A stretch of 64,000 nucleotides of DNA from Brevibacterium sp. RIT 803 (GTDB taxonomy: Bacteria; Actinomycetota; Actinomycetes; Actinomycetales; Brevibacteriaceae). Positions 43,127-53,279 of the stretch are shown here, piece after piece; positions within the stretch are counted from its first letter, which is position 1; each line of letters starts with the position of its first letter. Below the pieces are notes generated by a model. The model saw only the letters and a list, made by a program, of their open reading frames with translations, was not told the origin of the DNA and ran no database searches. The stretch lies in contig NZ_JAFEMW010000001.1 of the NCBI RefSeq assembly GCF_016892625.1, forward strand, positions 682,001 to 746,000, given 5' to 3'. A program made the position numbers and the translations under genes.

Positions 43127-45643
43127 TCAGCGCGCCACGGGGTTCCTCATCGTTCCTGCGTAGAGCAGCGATTCGGCCTGGTTGCCGATGTCGACCATCT
43201 GCACGGTGTTCCGCAGCTGCAGACGGTTGAGGCAGGAATGGGCGAAACGTTCGGCTCTCAGGTCCACATCCCCGGCCAGACCATGGGCGAGTTCCGGATG
43301 CTCGGCCTCGTAATGATCGAGCACCTCGGCGACAAAGGTCCAGAACGCCTCCGAACTCAGCACACCATCGGCATCGAGGATCCCGCCGAGGTGGCGCAGC
43401 ACTCCGTCGAACATATCCGTGAACACGGACAGGGCCTTCTCCTCGCCGGGGACCAGCGCCCGGATCCGCTCGACATCGCCCGGCAGGTCACGGTGGCCGA
43501 GGACGGCGACCTCCTCGCCGATGTCCTTCATGAAGGCACCGGTCACGACGTGGTCGTCCAGGATGAGGATGAGGTTCTCCCCGTGCGGCATGAACACCAG
43601 ATCGTGGGCCAGCAGTGCGTGGACGAGCGGGTGCAGATAGGCCCTCAAGTAGGACCGTACCCAGTCCTCGGGAGCCTGACCTGAGGCTCGGATGAGTTCG
43701 CTGGAGAAGGCGACTCCCCTGTGATCACGGTGCAGCAAGGACGCCATGGTGACGACCTTCTGACCAGGCTCGAGCACGGTCAGAGGGTTCTCTCTCCACA
43801 GGGCGGCAAGCATCTTGCGGTGCGGGTTCGTCTCCTGCGTTCGGTGGTAGACGTCGCCGGTGTAGCCGAGCGCAGTGCGTTCCCGCAGGACCCGGAACCC
43901 GGCGTCCCCGAAGGCAGGATCGGTGCCGATCAGCTCGGCGACCCAGTCATTGATGGCCGGAGTATCGCGCATGTACTTCGGGGACAGTCCGCGCAGGAAC
44001 CCCATGTTCTGTACGGCGAGCGCAACCTTCACATAGGGGGCATCGACCCGTGTTCGGTTGAAGAAGGTGCGCAGGGACTGCTGCGGCTGATACTCGTCGA
44101 GGCCAGCGCCCAGGGGCAGCAGATCTCCCCGGGCGATGTCGGCGGCGAAGGTGATCGCAAGTCGGTGATCGGCCTGCCAGGGGTGGACCGGGAGGAGGTG
44201 GAAGTCTTCCGGATCACGGCCGGCTGACCGGATTCGTGAGTCGAAGAGTTCGCGCTCCTCGGCACTGAGTGCCCAGTCGGTGTGTGCGGCCTCGTCGAAT
44301 CCTTGACCGAGTGAGAGATGGCTGTGCTCGCGGGTCGCCGCCACCCATTCGACGTGGGTGGTGCGCCCGTTCTCTGGGGCCCATTTCCGATAATCGCTGA
44401 GGGAGAATCCGATGCGTCCATTGTTGGCAATGAAGCCGGGATGGCCTTCGGTCATGGCCGCCTCGGTGGACTGGAAGTCAGCCGTCAGGAGATCTGTGGA
44501 GTCCGGGCGGTGGCCTTTGACCGCCTCGGCGAGTTTGAAGGCGCTGCTGGCCAGGGTCGACGCGAGCTCCTCGAGATAGGTCGACATCAGGTTCTCCGGG
44601 ATGTCGAGGGCATCCTGGAGTTCGACGACGAGTTCCTGCGCGTCGAGTCCCAGCTGCGTGTCACCTCGGCGGCGGGTGATGCTGTCCTCGTCGATGGCCC
44701 AGTGCTCGAGCGGCAGGACTCGGGCGGTGAACGAGTATGTCACGGAACCGCCATCCGGGAACTCGGCGGTGTCCTCGGACTGATCGGTGTCCTTCGGTCC
44801 GGTGTCATCGATCGTCAGCTCCCAGTCATCGGGCCCGGCATTCGGGCCGGTGGAGCGGATCGGGGCGATCAGCCGTTCGTGGGCGAACTCGGACAGTGCC
44901 TTGGCCACAAGGTGGCGTTGGGCGATCGCAAAGGTGTCGCGATTGAGATGGGAGTATGTGTCGGGAGTCGCGACGAGCGTGGCGAGGTGTTCGTCATCAG
45001 AGCTGACGGCCTCGACATCCTCACGGTTGAGAAGTGCAGCCAGCTCGCTGGCTTCGAAGTCCTCACGAGCGCAGACGCTGACCAGGGCGCGTTTCCGCTC
45101 ATCCCCCATCATGATGGTCGCCTCACCCACCGGACTGAAACCCGCTGCCCGGTTCTTCTCGAGGATGGCGGTGTTCCGCACGTCGGGTTCGACGATGACT
45201 CGGTGGCCGCCGCGGCCGCCTCGTTCGATCGGGCGCAGACAGAAGTCGATGACCTCGGCCATGATCTTGTTCGTGAGTCCGCGGGTTCCATCGCCGTCAG
45301 GTGGGGCGACGAGCAGGTGCATTCCGATGTCGTCGGGTCCGGTGGGAACAACATCGTGTGGGATCAGCGTGGAGGGCAGATAGGTCTCGACGTAGAAGCA
45401 GTCGATGCCGTCGACCGATCCCACCCAGCCGTTCTCGTCGGCGGAGCCGAGGACTGCACCGAGGTAGTCGCGGACTCCGGATTCGTCGAGATCGGTCATC
45501 TGCCAGTAGTGGGCACGCGGGTGGGTCAGCCACACGTGGATGTTCTTGGTGTCCCGGGCAGGGTCCACGGCTCGGATGTCCACGGTGAGCGCGGAGCTTG
45601 CCGCTGAGGGTGTGGGTGCGTCGTTGATGAGGTCGGTGGTCAT
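43127..45643 (-). CDS. fused N-acyltransferase / NIS siderophore synthetase (DesC-DesD fusion)
   Basis: An 838-residue two-domain enzyme. Residues about 20-195 are a GNAT-type siderophore acyltransferase (HVWLTHPRAHYWQM, IMAEVIDFCLRPIE, HRVIVEPDVRN). Residues about 230-838 are an IucA/IucC NIS synthetase: HPGFIANNGRIGFS near 400, LLPVHPWQADH near 485, SLRTFFNRTRV, and PHGENLILIL near 684, with a FhuF-like C-terminus. In Streptomyces these are separate proteins, DesC and DesD, which acylate N-hydroxycadaverine and then condense it to desferrioxamine. ATG 45643 overlaps the hydroxylase stop; the open frame to 46189 runs antisense-free through that gene's repeats and is not used. Confidence 0.93.
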   Translation of the reverse strand: MTTDLINDAPTPSAASSALTVDIRAVDPARDTKNIHVWLTHPRAHYWQMTDLDESGVRDYLGAVLGSADENGWVGSVDGIDCFYVETYLPSTLIPHDVVPTGPDDIGMHLLVAPPDGDGTRGLTNKIMAEVIDFCLRPIERGGRGGHRVIVEPDVRNTAILEKNRAAGFSPVGEATIMMGDERKRALVSVCAREDFEASELAALLNREDVEAVSSDDEHLATLVATPDTYSHLNRDTFAIAQRHLVAKALSEFAHERLIAPIRSTGPNAGPDDWELTIDDTGPKDTDQSEDTAEFPDGGSVTYSFTARVLPLEHWAIDEDSITRRRGDTQLGLDAQELVVELQDALDIPENLMSTYLEELASTLASSAFKLAEAVKGHRPDSTDLLTADFQSTEAAMTEGHPGFIANNGRIGFSLSDYRKWAPENGRTTHVEWVAATREHSHLSLGQGFDEAAHTDWALSAEERELFDSRIRSAGRDPEDFHLLPVHPWQADHRLAITFAADIARGDLLPLGAGLDEYQPQQSLRTFFNRTRVDAPYVKVALAVQNMGFLRGLSPKYMRDTPAINDWVAELIGTDPAFGDAGFRVLRERTALGYTGDVYHRTQETNPHRKMLAALWRENPLTVLEPGQKVVTMASLLHRDHRGVAFSSELIRASGQAPEDWVRSYLRAYLHPLVHALLAHDLVFMPHGENLILILDDHVVTGAFMKDIGEEVAVLGHRDLPGDVERIRALVPGEEKALSVFTDMFDGVLRHLGGILDADGVLSSEAFWTFVAEVLDHYEAEHPELAHGLAGDVDLRAERFAHSCLNRLQLRNTVQMVDIGNQAESLLYAGTMRNPVAR

Positions 45644-47193
45644 ACGTGTGACATCTCCCTGTCGTCTGCGGGCTGGGAATCGGAATCGGCGGCGGTGTCG
45701 GTCTCGGCGAAGTCGAAGTGCGATTCGACGTCGTCCTGAGTGCTCAGAGGAGTCGCGTCGAGAGCTCCGTCGTCGAGCGCCCCATCGTCGAGAGCTCCGT
45801 CGTCGAGCGCCCCATCGTCGAGAGCTCCGTCGTCGAGCGCCCCATCGTCGAGAGCTCTGTCGTCGAATACCCCGTCGTCCGGAACTCCGAAGGTCTGGAA
45901 GGCGATGGTCTTTTCGATCGGGTACGGTTCGCGCCCGGTCACGTGTGAGAGCACAACAGACGCTCGCCAGGGCCCGAAGCCAAGATCGGGTGCGGTGACT
46001 CCGTGGGTGTGCTCTTCGCCATTGAGGACGTGGATGGTTCCTGCGTCGTTGACCGTGTAGTGGCGGGTGACTTCGAGGCGGCCCTTGGCATCCAGGCGGA
46101 TCTCGTCTCCCAGCGGCGCGAGGAAGGCCGGGACCTGGGATTTGTAACCGGTGGCAGAGACAACCGATCCGGTGCGCCGGTCGAAGCACCTGCCCAGTGA
46201 CGTGTTGCGGAAGCGCAGAGCATAGTCGCCGGTGCTCGCATCGTGGTCGGCGGCAATCAGCTCCGATTCTGCGAGGAGGTTGGTGCGCAGCTTCCTGCCG
46301 CCGCGGCTGAGCCGGTAGAGGGTGTCGTGGATGTCGTCGACGAGCTCGGCGCTGATGCCCTTGTACAGGGTTCGCTGTTCACGTCCGAGCTGTTCGCGCA
46401 GGTCATCGGGCAGGGCTCGGAAGTGATCCGTGTACTCCGGAGACGTCATCTCCAAGGTCAGCTTCGTGTACTCCATCGGGAAGAAGCGCGGTGAGCGCGT
46501 CACCCAGTCGAGTCGCACGTCACGAGCTTCAGCTTCGTCGATGAGATCACGGTAGATCTCTGCCGCAGACTGTCCGCTGCCGACGATGGTGATTGATCCG
46601 CTCTCGAGCAGTGCGTCTCTGTGGTCGAGGTACTTCGAGGTGTGGATGACCGGGCCTGTGCCCTCCGTTTCCAGGTCCTGCAGGGCCCGTGGCAGGACCG
46701 GTTCGGTGCCGACACCGAGGATCAGGTGGCGGGCGCGGTAGGACTCAGTCCTCAGCGTCTGACCGAACTGATCGGCCACCTCGGCGGTCACGGTGTAGAT
46801 GTCATCATTCCTGGTCACCGAGGTGACCGTGCGGTTCCAGCGCAGAGTGTCCAGTTGAGCGGCGACCCATCGGCAGTATTCGTCGAATTCGGCGCGCAGT
46901 GGGTAGAAGGATTCACGGATGTAGAAGGGATAGAGCCGGCCGCTGTCCTTGAGGAACTGCAGGAAGGAGAAGCGAGAGGTGGGGTCGGCCATAGTCACGA
47001 GGTCGGCGAGGAACGGGACCTGGACCGTCGCACCTTCGATCATCATGCCCGGGTGCCAGCGGAATTCCTCGCGTTGGTCGAGGAAGACGGCGTCGACGTC
47101 TGGCAGGGGGTCTGACAAGGCGGCCAGTCCCAGACCGAAGGGTCCGATGCCGATGCCGACGATGTCGTGGATGTGTGACTCGGGCGTGCTCAT
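45640..47193 (-). CDS. desB: lysine/cadaverine N-hydroxylase (DesB-like) with repeat tail
   Basis: A 517-residue FAD/NADPH N-hydroxylating monooxygenase of the IucD/PvdA/DesB family. FAD motif GIGIGPFGLGLAAL at residue 13, the substrate element FRWHPGMMIEGATVQVPFL (cited as WHPGMMIEG), NADPH motif VGSGQSAAEIYRDL, and ATGYKSQVPAFL are intact. Beside a decarboxylase and an NIS synthetase it most likely hydroxylates cadaverine. After the enzyme domain, residues about 449-479 are seven LDDGA pentapeptides made by a 30-bp DNA repeat, then an acidic tail. ATG 47193 overlaps the upstream gene by four bases. Confidence 0.92.
   Translation of the reverse strand: MSTPESHIHDIVGIGIGPFGLGLAALSDPLPDVDAVFLDQREEFRWHPGMMIEGATVQVPFLADLVTMADPTSRFSFLQFLKDSGRLYPFYIRESFYPLRAEFDEYCRWVAAQLDTLRWNRTVTSVTRNDDIYTVTAEVADQFGQTLRTESYRARHLILGVGTEPVLPRALQDLETEGTGPVIHTSKYLDHRDALLESGSITIVGSGQSAAEIYRDLIDEAEARDVRLDWVTRSPRFFPMEYTKLTLEMTSPEYTDHFRALPDDLREQLGREQRTLYKGISAELVDDIHDTLYRLSRGGRKLRTNLLAESELIAADHDASTGDYALRFRNTSLGRCFDRRTGSVVSATGYKSQVPAFLAPLGDEIRLDAKGRLEVTRHYTVNDAGTIHVLNGEEHTHGVTAPDLGFGPWRASVVLSHVTGREPYPIEKTIAFQTFGVPDDGVFDDRALDDGALDDGALDDGALDDGALDDGALDDGALDATPLSTQDDVESHFDFAETDTAADSDSQPADDREMSHV
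45757..45870. repeat. 30-bp tandem repeat in desB tail
   Basis: Three identical 30-bp units (45757-45786, 45787-45816, 45817-45846) and a degenerate fourth; each encodes two acidic pentapeptides (LDDGA) on the minus strand. Being a multiple of three, changes in copy number would not break the frame. Confidence 0.95.
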
Positions 47194-48872
47194 GCTGCGC
47201 CTCCTTCGAGGGTCGTGCTCTCCAGGTGCCGGCCAGCGAGGATTCCGTGCCCGGTGGCGCGAACGAGGTCGAACACGGCGGTGATGTCTGCGACCGTGGT
47301 GTCGGGGTTGAGCAGGGTGAGTTTGAGCCAGGGCCTGCCGTCGATGGTGGTGCGCGCGATCGCTGCGCGCCCAGAGCGGAAGAGGACACGGCGGATCATC
47401 GGCACCAGTTCATCGGCGGTGGCGGCCTCAGCGTTCGCGGGCGCGAACCGGAACAGGACCGTGCTCAGGTCGGTTGCTCCCAGCACCTCGAAATCCGGCT
47501 GTGCGTCGAGGAGTTCGCGGACCTCCGCGGCCAGATCGCACACGGTGTCGACCATCGAACCGATCTCTGTGGCACCGCGGGCGCGCAGTGTCGTCCAGAG
47601 TTTGAGTGCGTCGAAGCGTCGGGTGGTCTGCAGGGATTTGTCGACCTGGTTCGGTTCGGCATCGGCGCCCTGGGCCTCGGCCTCCGGATTGAGGTAGTCG
47701 TTGTGATGAAGCGTCGGGTCGAACAGGGCGAGGTCGCGCACCAGCAGCGCGCTTGATGACACGGGCTGGAAGAAGGTCTTGTGGAAGTCGATGGTCACCG
47801 AGGTGGCACGGCCGATTCCCTGCAGCAGGTGTCTGCGTCGTGGTGCCCACAGCAGTCCCCCGCCGTATGCGGCGTCGACGTGCATCCACACGTTCGCTCC
47901 CTCGCAGATCTCGGCGATGGCGTCGAGCGGGTCGATGACGCCGAGGTCGGTGGTTCCGGCCGTGGCGGCGACGGCCATGACGATGCCGCCGGTGTCGTCG
48001 ATGTCGCGCATCAGCTCGGCCAGAGCCTCGGCGTCCATGCGTCCGGCGTCGTCGGTGTCAACGGTCACCGCAGCCTCGGCGTCGAGGCCGAGGATGTGTG
48101 CGGCGCGGGATATCGAGAAGTGAGTCTGGGAGGTCGTGAGTATCCGGAGCCGAGAGATGATCTCGCGGCGTGATGGCTCGCCACGGCCGGGCTGGTCACT
48201 GCCGAGCATTTGTGCCTGCTGGGCGCGCTGTGCCTGCTGGGCGCGCAGAACGTTCTCACGGGCCAGGAACAGTGCCTGCAAGTTCGACTGGGTGCCGCCC
48301 GAGGTGAAGATTCCGTCTCCACCGGAGAATCCGACGTGCCTGCAGGCCCACTGCACCAGGCGGCGCTCCATGAGTGTGGCGACCTCAGACTGGTCGTAGG
48401 TGTCGACGGAGGTGTTGATCGCAGCCAGCATCGCCTCGGCCGCGACGGCTGGCACGGCGACAGGGCAGTTGAGGTGGGCGACATAGCTCGGGTGGTGGAA
48501 CCAGACGGCGTTGCGGGCGTAGAGGTCATCGGCCTCGCGCAGGGCTGCGATGTTTCCGATCCCCTGTCCGTCGAGGTCGAAGTCGGCGACCCAGGCTTCC
48601 AGACTGGTCCGGTCATTCGCCGAAGTGGGAGCGTCGACACTCGTGAAACGCTGGGCGAGTGCATCGACGACCTCGTGCATGAGCTCGGCGTAGGCATCGG
48701 CACTGTGCGACCCCAGCAGGGCGTCCTCAGTGCGCAGCGAGGCATTCGGCAGTGGCGCGGCATCGGGCAGCGATGGTGCCTCGCTCTGCGGGGCATCGGG
48801 CAGCGATCGGGCCTCGTTCGGCACGCTTGCCTCGGTCAGCGGAGTTGGGGTGTCAGAGAGCAGTGAAGTCAT
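47190..48872 (-). CDS. desA: PLP-dependent lysine decarboxylase (DesA-like)
   Basis: A 560-residue group II pyridoxal-phosphate decarboxylase. FHHPSYVAHLNCP, GIFTSGGTQSNLQAL, WMHVDAAYGGGLL and the PLP lysine near residue 362 in TIDFHKTFFQPVSSS are conserved in the DesA / diaminobutyrate decarboxylase family. Here it would make cadaverine for the hydroxylase next door. The first 45 residues are a variable Ser/Pro/Asp/Ala region with repeats of SLPDA, outside the conserved domain. ATG 48872 follows GGAGG at a longish spacing. An iron box lies 51 bp upstream, so it heads an iron-repressed operon. Confidence 0.92.
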   Translation of the reverse strand: MTSLLSDTPTPLTEASVPNEARSLPDAPQSEAPSLPDAAPLPNASLRTEDALLGSHSADAYAELMHEVVDALAQRFTSVDAPTSANDRTSLEAWVADFDLDGQGIGNIAALREADDLYARNAVWFHHPSYVAHLNCPVAVPAVAAEAMLAAINTSVDTYDQSEVATLMERRLVQWACRHVGFSGGDGIFTSGGTQSNLQALFLARENVLRAQQAQRAQQAQMLGSDQPGRGEPSRREIISRLRILTTSQTHFSISRAAHILGLDAEAAVTVDTDDAGRMDAEALAELMRDIDDTGGIVMAVAATAGTTDLGVIDPLDAIAEICEGANVWMHVDAAYGGGLLWAPRRRHLLQGIGRATSVTIDFHKTFFQPVSSSALLVRDLALFDPTLHHNDYLNPEAEAQGADAEPNQVDKSLQTTRRFDALKLWTTLRARGATEIGSMVDTVCDLAAEVRELLDAQPDFEVLGATDLSTVLFRFAPANAEAATADELVPMIRRVLFRSGRAAIARTTIDGRPWLKLTLLNPDTTVADITAVFDLVRATGHGILAGRHLESTTLEGGAA

Positions 48873-48922
48873 AGCGGTACGGTTGCCTCCTTCGGTTCAG
48901 GGTCCGGTAAGGCCGGACTACA

Positions 48923-48941
48923 TTAGGGAAACCTACCCTAA
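48923..48941. promoter_or_regulatory. DtxR/IdeR/DmdR iron box upstream of desA
   Basis: TTAGGGAAACCTACCCTAA matches the 19-bp consensus TTAGGTTAGSCTAACCTAA at 15 positions, with intact outer TTAGG and CCTAA. It overlaps the expected promoter of the siderophore operon, so iron-dependent repression is predicted. Confidence 0.85.
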
Positions 48942-49130
48942 GTCAATGAAGAAGCAAGGCGAGTGGTGCTGCCGGATTCCACTACACAAGTAACCTCAAC
49001 CCGACGCGAGGAGTGCCTTCGTCAAGCCTCGCGCGGCCAAGCCCGCGATCGACGACAGGCGTATACGACTAAAAAAATCGCACGTGGCCTTCATCACATC
49101 CGGGCGATTCGTCTGACATCCTGAGACAGC

Positions 49131-49175
49131 GAAAACGGCCGTAGTCCCTGCCCAGGGGGCAGGAGCTACGGCCGT
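49131..49175 (-). terminator. terminator of guaB
   Basis: ACGGCCGTAG (49135-49144) pairs with 49166-49175 and an inner CCTGCCC/GGGCAGG stem continues it. On the minus strand it is followed by TTTTC. It lies about 65 bp after the guaB stop and faces the siderophore promoter region, insulating the two. Confidence 0.88.
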
Positions 49176-49240
49176 CGGCAATCGTTGGACAACCAGAAAC
49201 CAGTCGCGAGGCGCTGTCAGAGAACGGTCTCTGCAGAAAC

Positions 49241-50827
<1,587 letters not shown>

Positions 50828-50915
50828 TTATCTAGCGTTTCAAATACCGAGCACTGTGAGACTGCCGACATCAATACTCAGGAATACCCGCCGAGGCGGA
50901 CGTGCTGCTCCACAG

Positions 50916-51578
50916 TCAGCGGCCTTCGCCGACCGAGCGCGCCAGGTCGAGCGTCGAGGCTTCCGAGTCATCGAGATGGATCCGCAGCAGGCCCTCGGCT
51001 CCGTGTCGGTCCCCCGAGCGCATCTTCTCGAGGATGTCGCGATGCGGGTTGGCCCAGTGGGAGTGGTATTTGCCTGGTTCCCTTGAGCGGGCGAACGTCG
51101 TCGACAGCCTGGCCATGAGGTTGACGTAGAACTCGTCGAGCATCGGCGAGCCGAGCAGGCCGACGATCGCCCGGTGGAATGAGGCGGAGTGCTCCTGTGC
51201 GTCGGTCCAGCTCTCGTTGTTCGGAGCAGTTTCCGCACGGACGACCGATGCTTCCACACGGTTCATCGCCGCCTCCGTGGCGTCCTGCGATTCCTGAACG
51301 GCCCGGATCTCGAAGACACGTCGGGCCTGGTAAAGGTCCTTGAGTTCGTCGAGGTCGAAGGTACGGACGAAGAAGCCTCGGTTCGTCTCCTGTGTCAGGA
51401 GTCCGGCGTAGCGGAGCAGTGACAGGGATTCACGGGCAGTGTTGCGCGAGACGTTGAATTCCTTCGCCAGCGCACCATCCCGGACCGGAGAGCCGGCAGG
51501 GTACTCGCCGGTCGTGATTCGGGACCGGACCAGGGCAACGATCGCCTCTGAGGTACATCCGGGTGCGTTTGGACTCAT
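50916..51578 (-). CDS. GntR-family regulator, FadR/FCD subgroup
   Basis: A 220-residue GntR protein. The N-terminal winged helix is VRDGALAKEFNVSRNTARESL followed by LLRYAGLLTQETNRG. The all-helical FCD domain shows the metal-binding Asp/His pattern in FHRAIVGLLGSPML and SHWANPHRDILEKMRSGD. Such regulators usually sense organic acids or sugar acids. No partner operon is obvious; its neighbours are guaB and a pseudouridine synthase. The DNA upstream (51579-51676) shows no clear operator. Confidence 0.9.
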   Translation of the reverse strand: MSPNAPGCTSEAIVALVRSRITTGEYPAGSPVRDGALAKEFNVSRNTARESLSLLRYAGLLTQETNRGFFVRTFDLDELKDLYQARRVFEIRAVQESQDATEAAMNRVEASVVRAETAPNNESWTDAQEHSASFHRAIVGLLGSPMLDEFYVNLMARLSTTFARSREPGKYHSHWANPHRDILEKMRSGDRHGAEGLLRIHLDDSEASTLDLARSVGEGR

Positions 51579-51676
51579 ATCACCAGGCTACCGTGTCCCC
51601 ACCGTTCGTGGGCAAAGCCTGGGCGCAGCCGTCGGCGATGATGCCGAGTCGAGACACAAGATGCGTCTGCAGCGGT

Positions 51677-52675
51677 CTACGGCATCGGTCCCAGAGTGAG
51701 TCCGGATTCGAAGCGGCGCGGGCGCCGCGTCAGCGGATCGTCGAACTCGATCGACGCCGCCAGCAGCTGCAGCGGCGAGCTGAAATCGTAGGGGTCCGGA
51801 GACAGATCGACAGGATAGACCGGGTCCCCGAGGATCGGCAGCCCGAGCGAGTTCATGTGCACCCGCAGCTGATGCGTCTTACCCGTCAGCGGATGAAGTT
51901 CGTACTCGCCGATCGACGGACGCTCCCCCTCCGATCGCCGAGGTGGGGGCACTGTTGCCTCGGACCGCCTCGGCGAGGTCGGGGTTCGTTCATCCAGCAG
52001 GCTGATCGTGCTGAAGGCGTTGGGCTCACCGTCGACTTCGAGGACCTGTCTGCCGCCGCGCGGTTTGACCAGTCTGGACTCCTTGCTGAGCGGGAACTCC
52101 ATATCCGTCGGCGGCATCGCTGCGAGAGCGCGATAGGTCTTGGTCACCGATCGGTTCTGGAACAGACTCTGATATCGACCACGGGTCTCGGGGCGTTTCG
52201 ACAGGATGAGCAGTCCCGCCGTGATGCGGTCGAGACGGTGGATGGCCACCAGATCGGGTTGGTTGAAATCCAGACGAGCCCGGGTCACGACGCATTCGCG
52301 CACGAACCGCCCATTGGGAGTGCTGGCCAGGAAGTGGGGTTTGTCGACGACGAGCAGATCGTCGTCTTCGAAGACGATGCTCATCTCGAAGGGAATCCGC
52401 TCCTCGGCCGGAACTGGTCGGTGGAAGAAGTAGAAGCCGCCGGGGATGACGGAATCATCCCAGTTCACCGGCACGCCTGTCTCATCGCGCATATCACCCG
52501 TGCTCAGCAGGCTACGTCGCGCCTCATCGTCGGCGTCGGGGAACTCTGCCTCCAACCACTCGCCGATGGTGTCCGGGACCGGAAGATGGTTCTTATCGTG
52601 CGTCGACTTCCCACCAGGAGCACGCAGCGAGGTCGCGGAGATGCCTTCTCGGGGTGGAAGCGGGCTGCGTGGCAT
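51677..52675 (-). CDS. RluA-family RNA pseudouridine synthase
   Basis: A 332-residue pseudouridine synthase that isomerises uridines in rRNA or tRNA. The catalytic Asp is in AIHRLDRITAGLLIL, followed by KTYRAL and, near the C-terminus, HPLTGKTHQLRVHMNSLGLPILGD (cited as GKTHQLRVHM). An S4 domain is not evident; the N-terminal 90 residues are family-specific. Between the two strands a Pro/Arg/Ser insertion (TSPRRSEATVPPPRRSEGE) is encoded by DNA containing the CCGAGG(T/C)GG motif twice. The target base cannot be predicted. Confidence 0.9.
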   Translation of the reverse strand: MPRSPLPPREGISATSLRAPGGKSTHDKNHLPVPDTIGEWLEAEFPDADDEARRSLLSTGDMRDETGVPVNWDDSVIPGGFYFFHRPVPAEERIPFEMSIVFEDDDLLVVDKPHFLASTPNGRFVRECVVTRARLDFNQPDLVAIHRLDRITAGLLILSKRPETRGRYQSLFQNRSVTKTYRALAAMPPTDMEFPLSKESRLVKPRGGRQVLEVDGEPNAFSTISLLDERTPTSPRRSEATVPPPRRSEGERPSIGEYELHPLTGKTHQLRVHMNSLGLPILGDPVYPVDLSPDPYDFSSPLQLLAASIEFDDPLTRRPRRFESGLTLGPMP

Positions 52676-52780
52676 CGGGTCAGTCTAACTGGCGACGTGA
52701 TGGCGCACTCGGCTCTCAACCTGCGGGACCTGCCGTGGCCTTGCAAGAAATCTGGAGCGTGGGGTCCTATGGTGGGAGGT

Positions 52781-53227
52781 ATGGACAACACCGAATTGAC
52801 GGAAGAGTTCCTCCTCAACAAGGTCATCGCTCCGGTCGTTCTCGGCATGTTCGCCAACGACGAATGGGACAGCTACGGGATGAATCACGACCCGACCGAC
52901 GCGCGACGGTGGATTGTCAGGGTCGTCGCCAACTGGGAATCCGTCGACATCCCCCTCGAATACTCGGAAGGCATCGAGTCGGTCAACGATCTCCAGCTGA
53001 AGCTCATCGCCGAGCTCCAAGCGTTCATCGACCGGTCGGAGATCGGGCAGCGCCGCGACGAGGAGTGGGAGGCCGACGAACACAAGGCTCCTCGCCCAAG
53101 TCTCAGACATACGGTTCGACCGAACGTCAGCGGGCCCCCGGAATGCGCGACGCGCCTGCTGAGGATCCGCTCGCGCAATCTCCGGCTCGACCGGCGCCGC
53201 TGCCGATCCGCCCACCGCAGAGACTGA
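52781..53227 (+). CDS. small protein of unknown function
   Basis: A 148-residue predicted soluble protein. GGGAGG lies just before the ATG at 52781. Residues 1-100 look like a folded, acidic domain (ELTEEFLLNKVIAPVVLGMF, DARRWIVRVVANWESVDIPL). From about residue 103 the sequence turns very Arg-rich with odd composition (LLRIRSRNLRLDRRRCRSAH), which may mean a frameshift or a natural disordered tail. No family recognised. Divergent from the pseudouridine synthase, 52 bp before the SRPBCC gene. Confidence 0.65.
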   Translation: MDNTELTEEFLLNKVIAPVVLGMFANDEWDSYGMNHDPTDARRWIVRVVANWESVDIPLEYSEGIESVNDLQLKLIAELQAFIDRSEIGQRRDEEWEADEHKAPRPSLRHTVRPNVSGPPECATRLLRIRSRNLRLDRRRCRSAHRRD

Positions 53228-53279
53228 CTCGGGCCTGCTGCCTCTGGCCCGATCGTGACAGCTGTGGTGCACTTGGTGC

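Noticed and set aside
45757..45870. CRISPR array
   Set aside because: Units are contiguous without spacers and lie in frame within desB.
43127..46189. A 1020-codon open frame covering the siderophore synthetase and more
   Set aside because: The part above 45643 runs through desB in another frame and its sequence is Arg-rich readthrough; ATG 45643 overlaps the desB stop and starts the recognisable acyltransferase domain.
48996..49181. 61-codon minus-strand frame between desA and guaB
   Set aside because: It overlaps the guaB terminator hairpin, lacks a ribosome-binding site and resembles no protein.
51563..52780. Long plus-strand open frame joined to the unknown protein at 52781
   Set aside because: It is antisense to the GntR and RluA genes; only the segment after the ribosome-binding site at about 52774 is credible.
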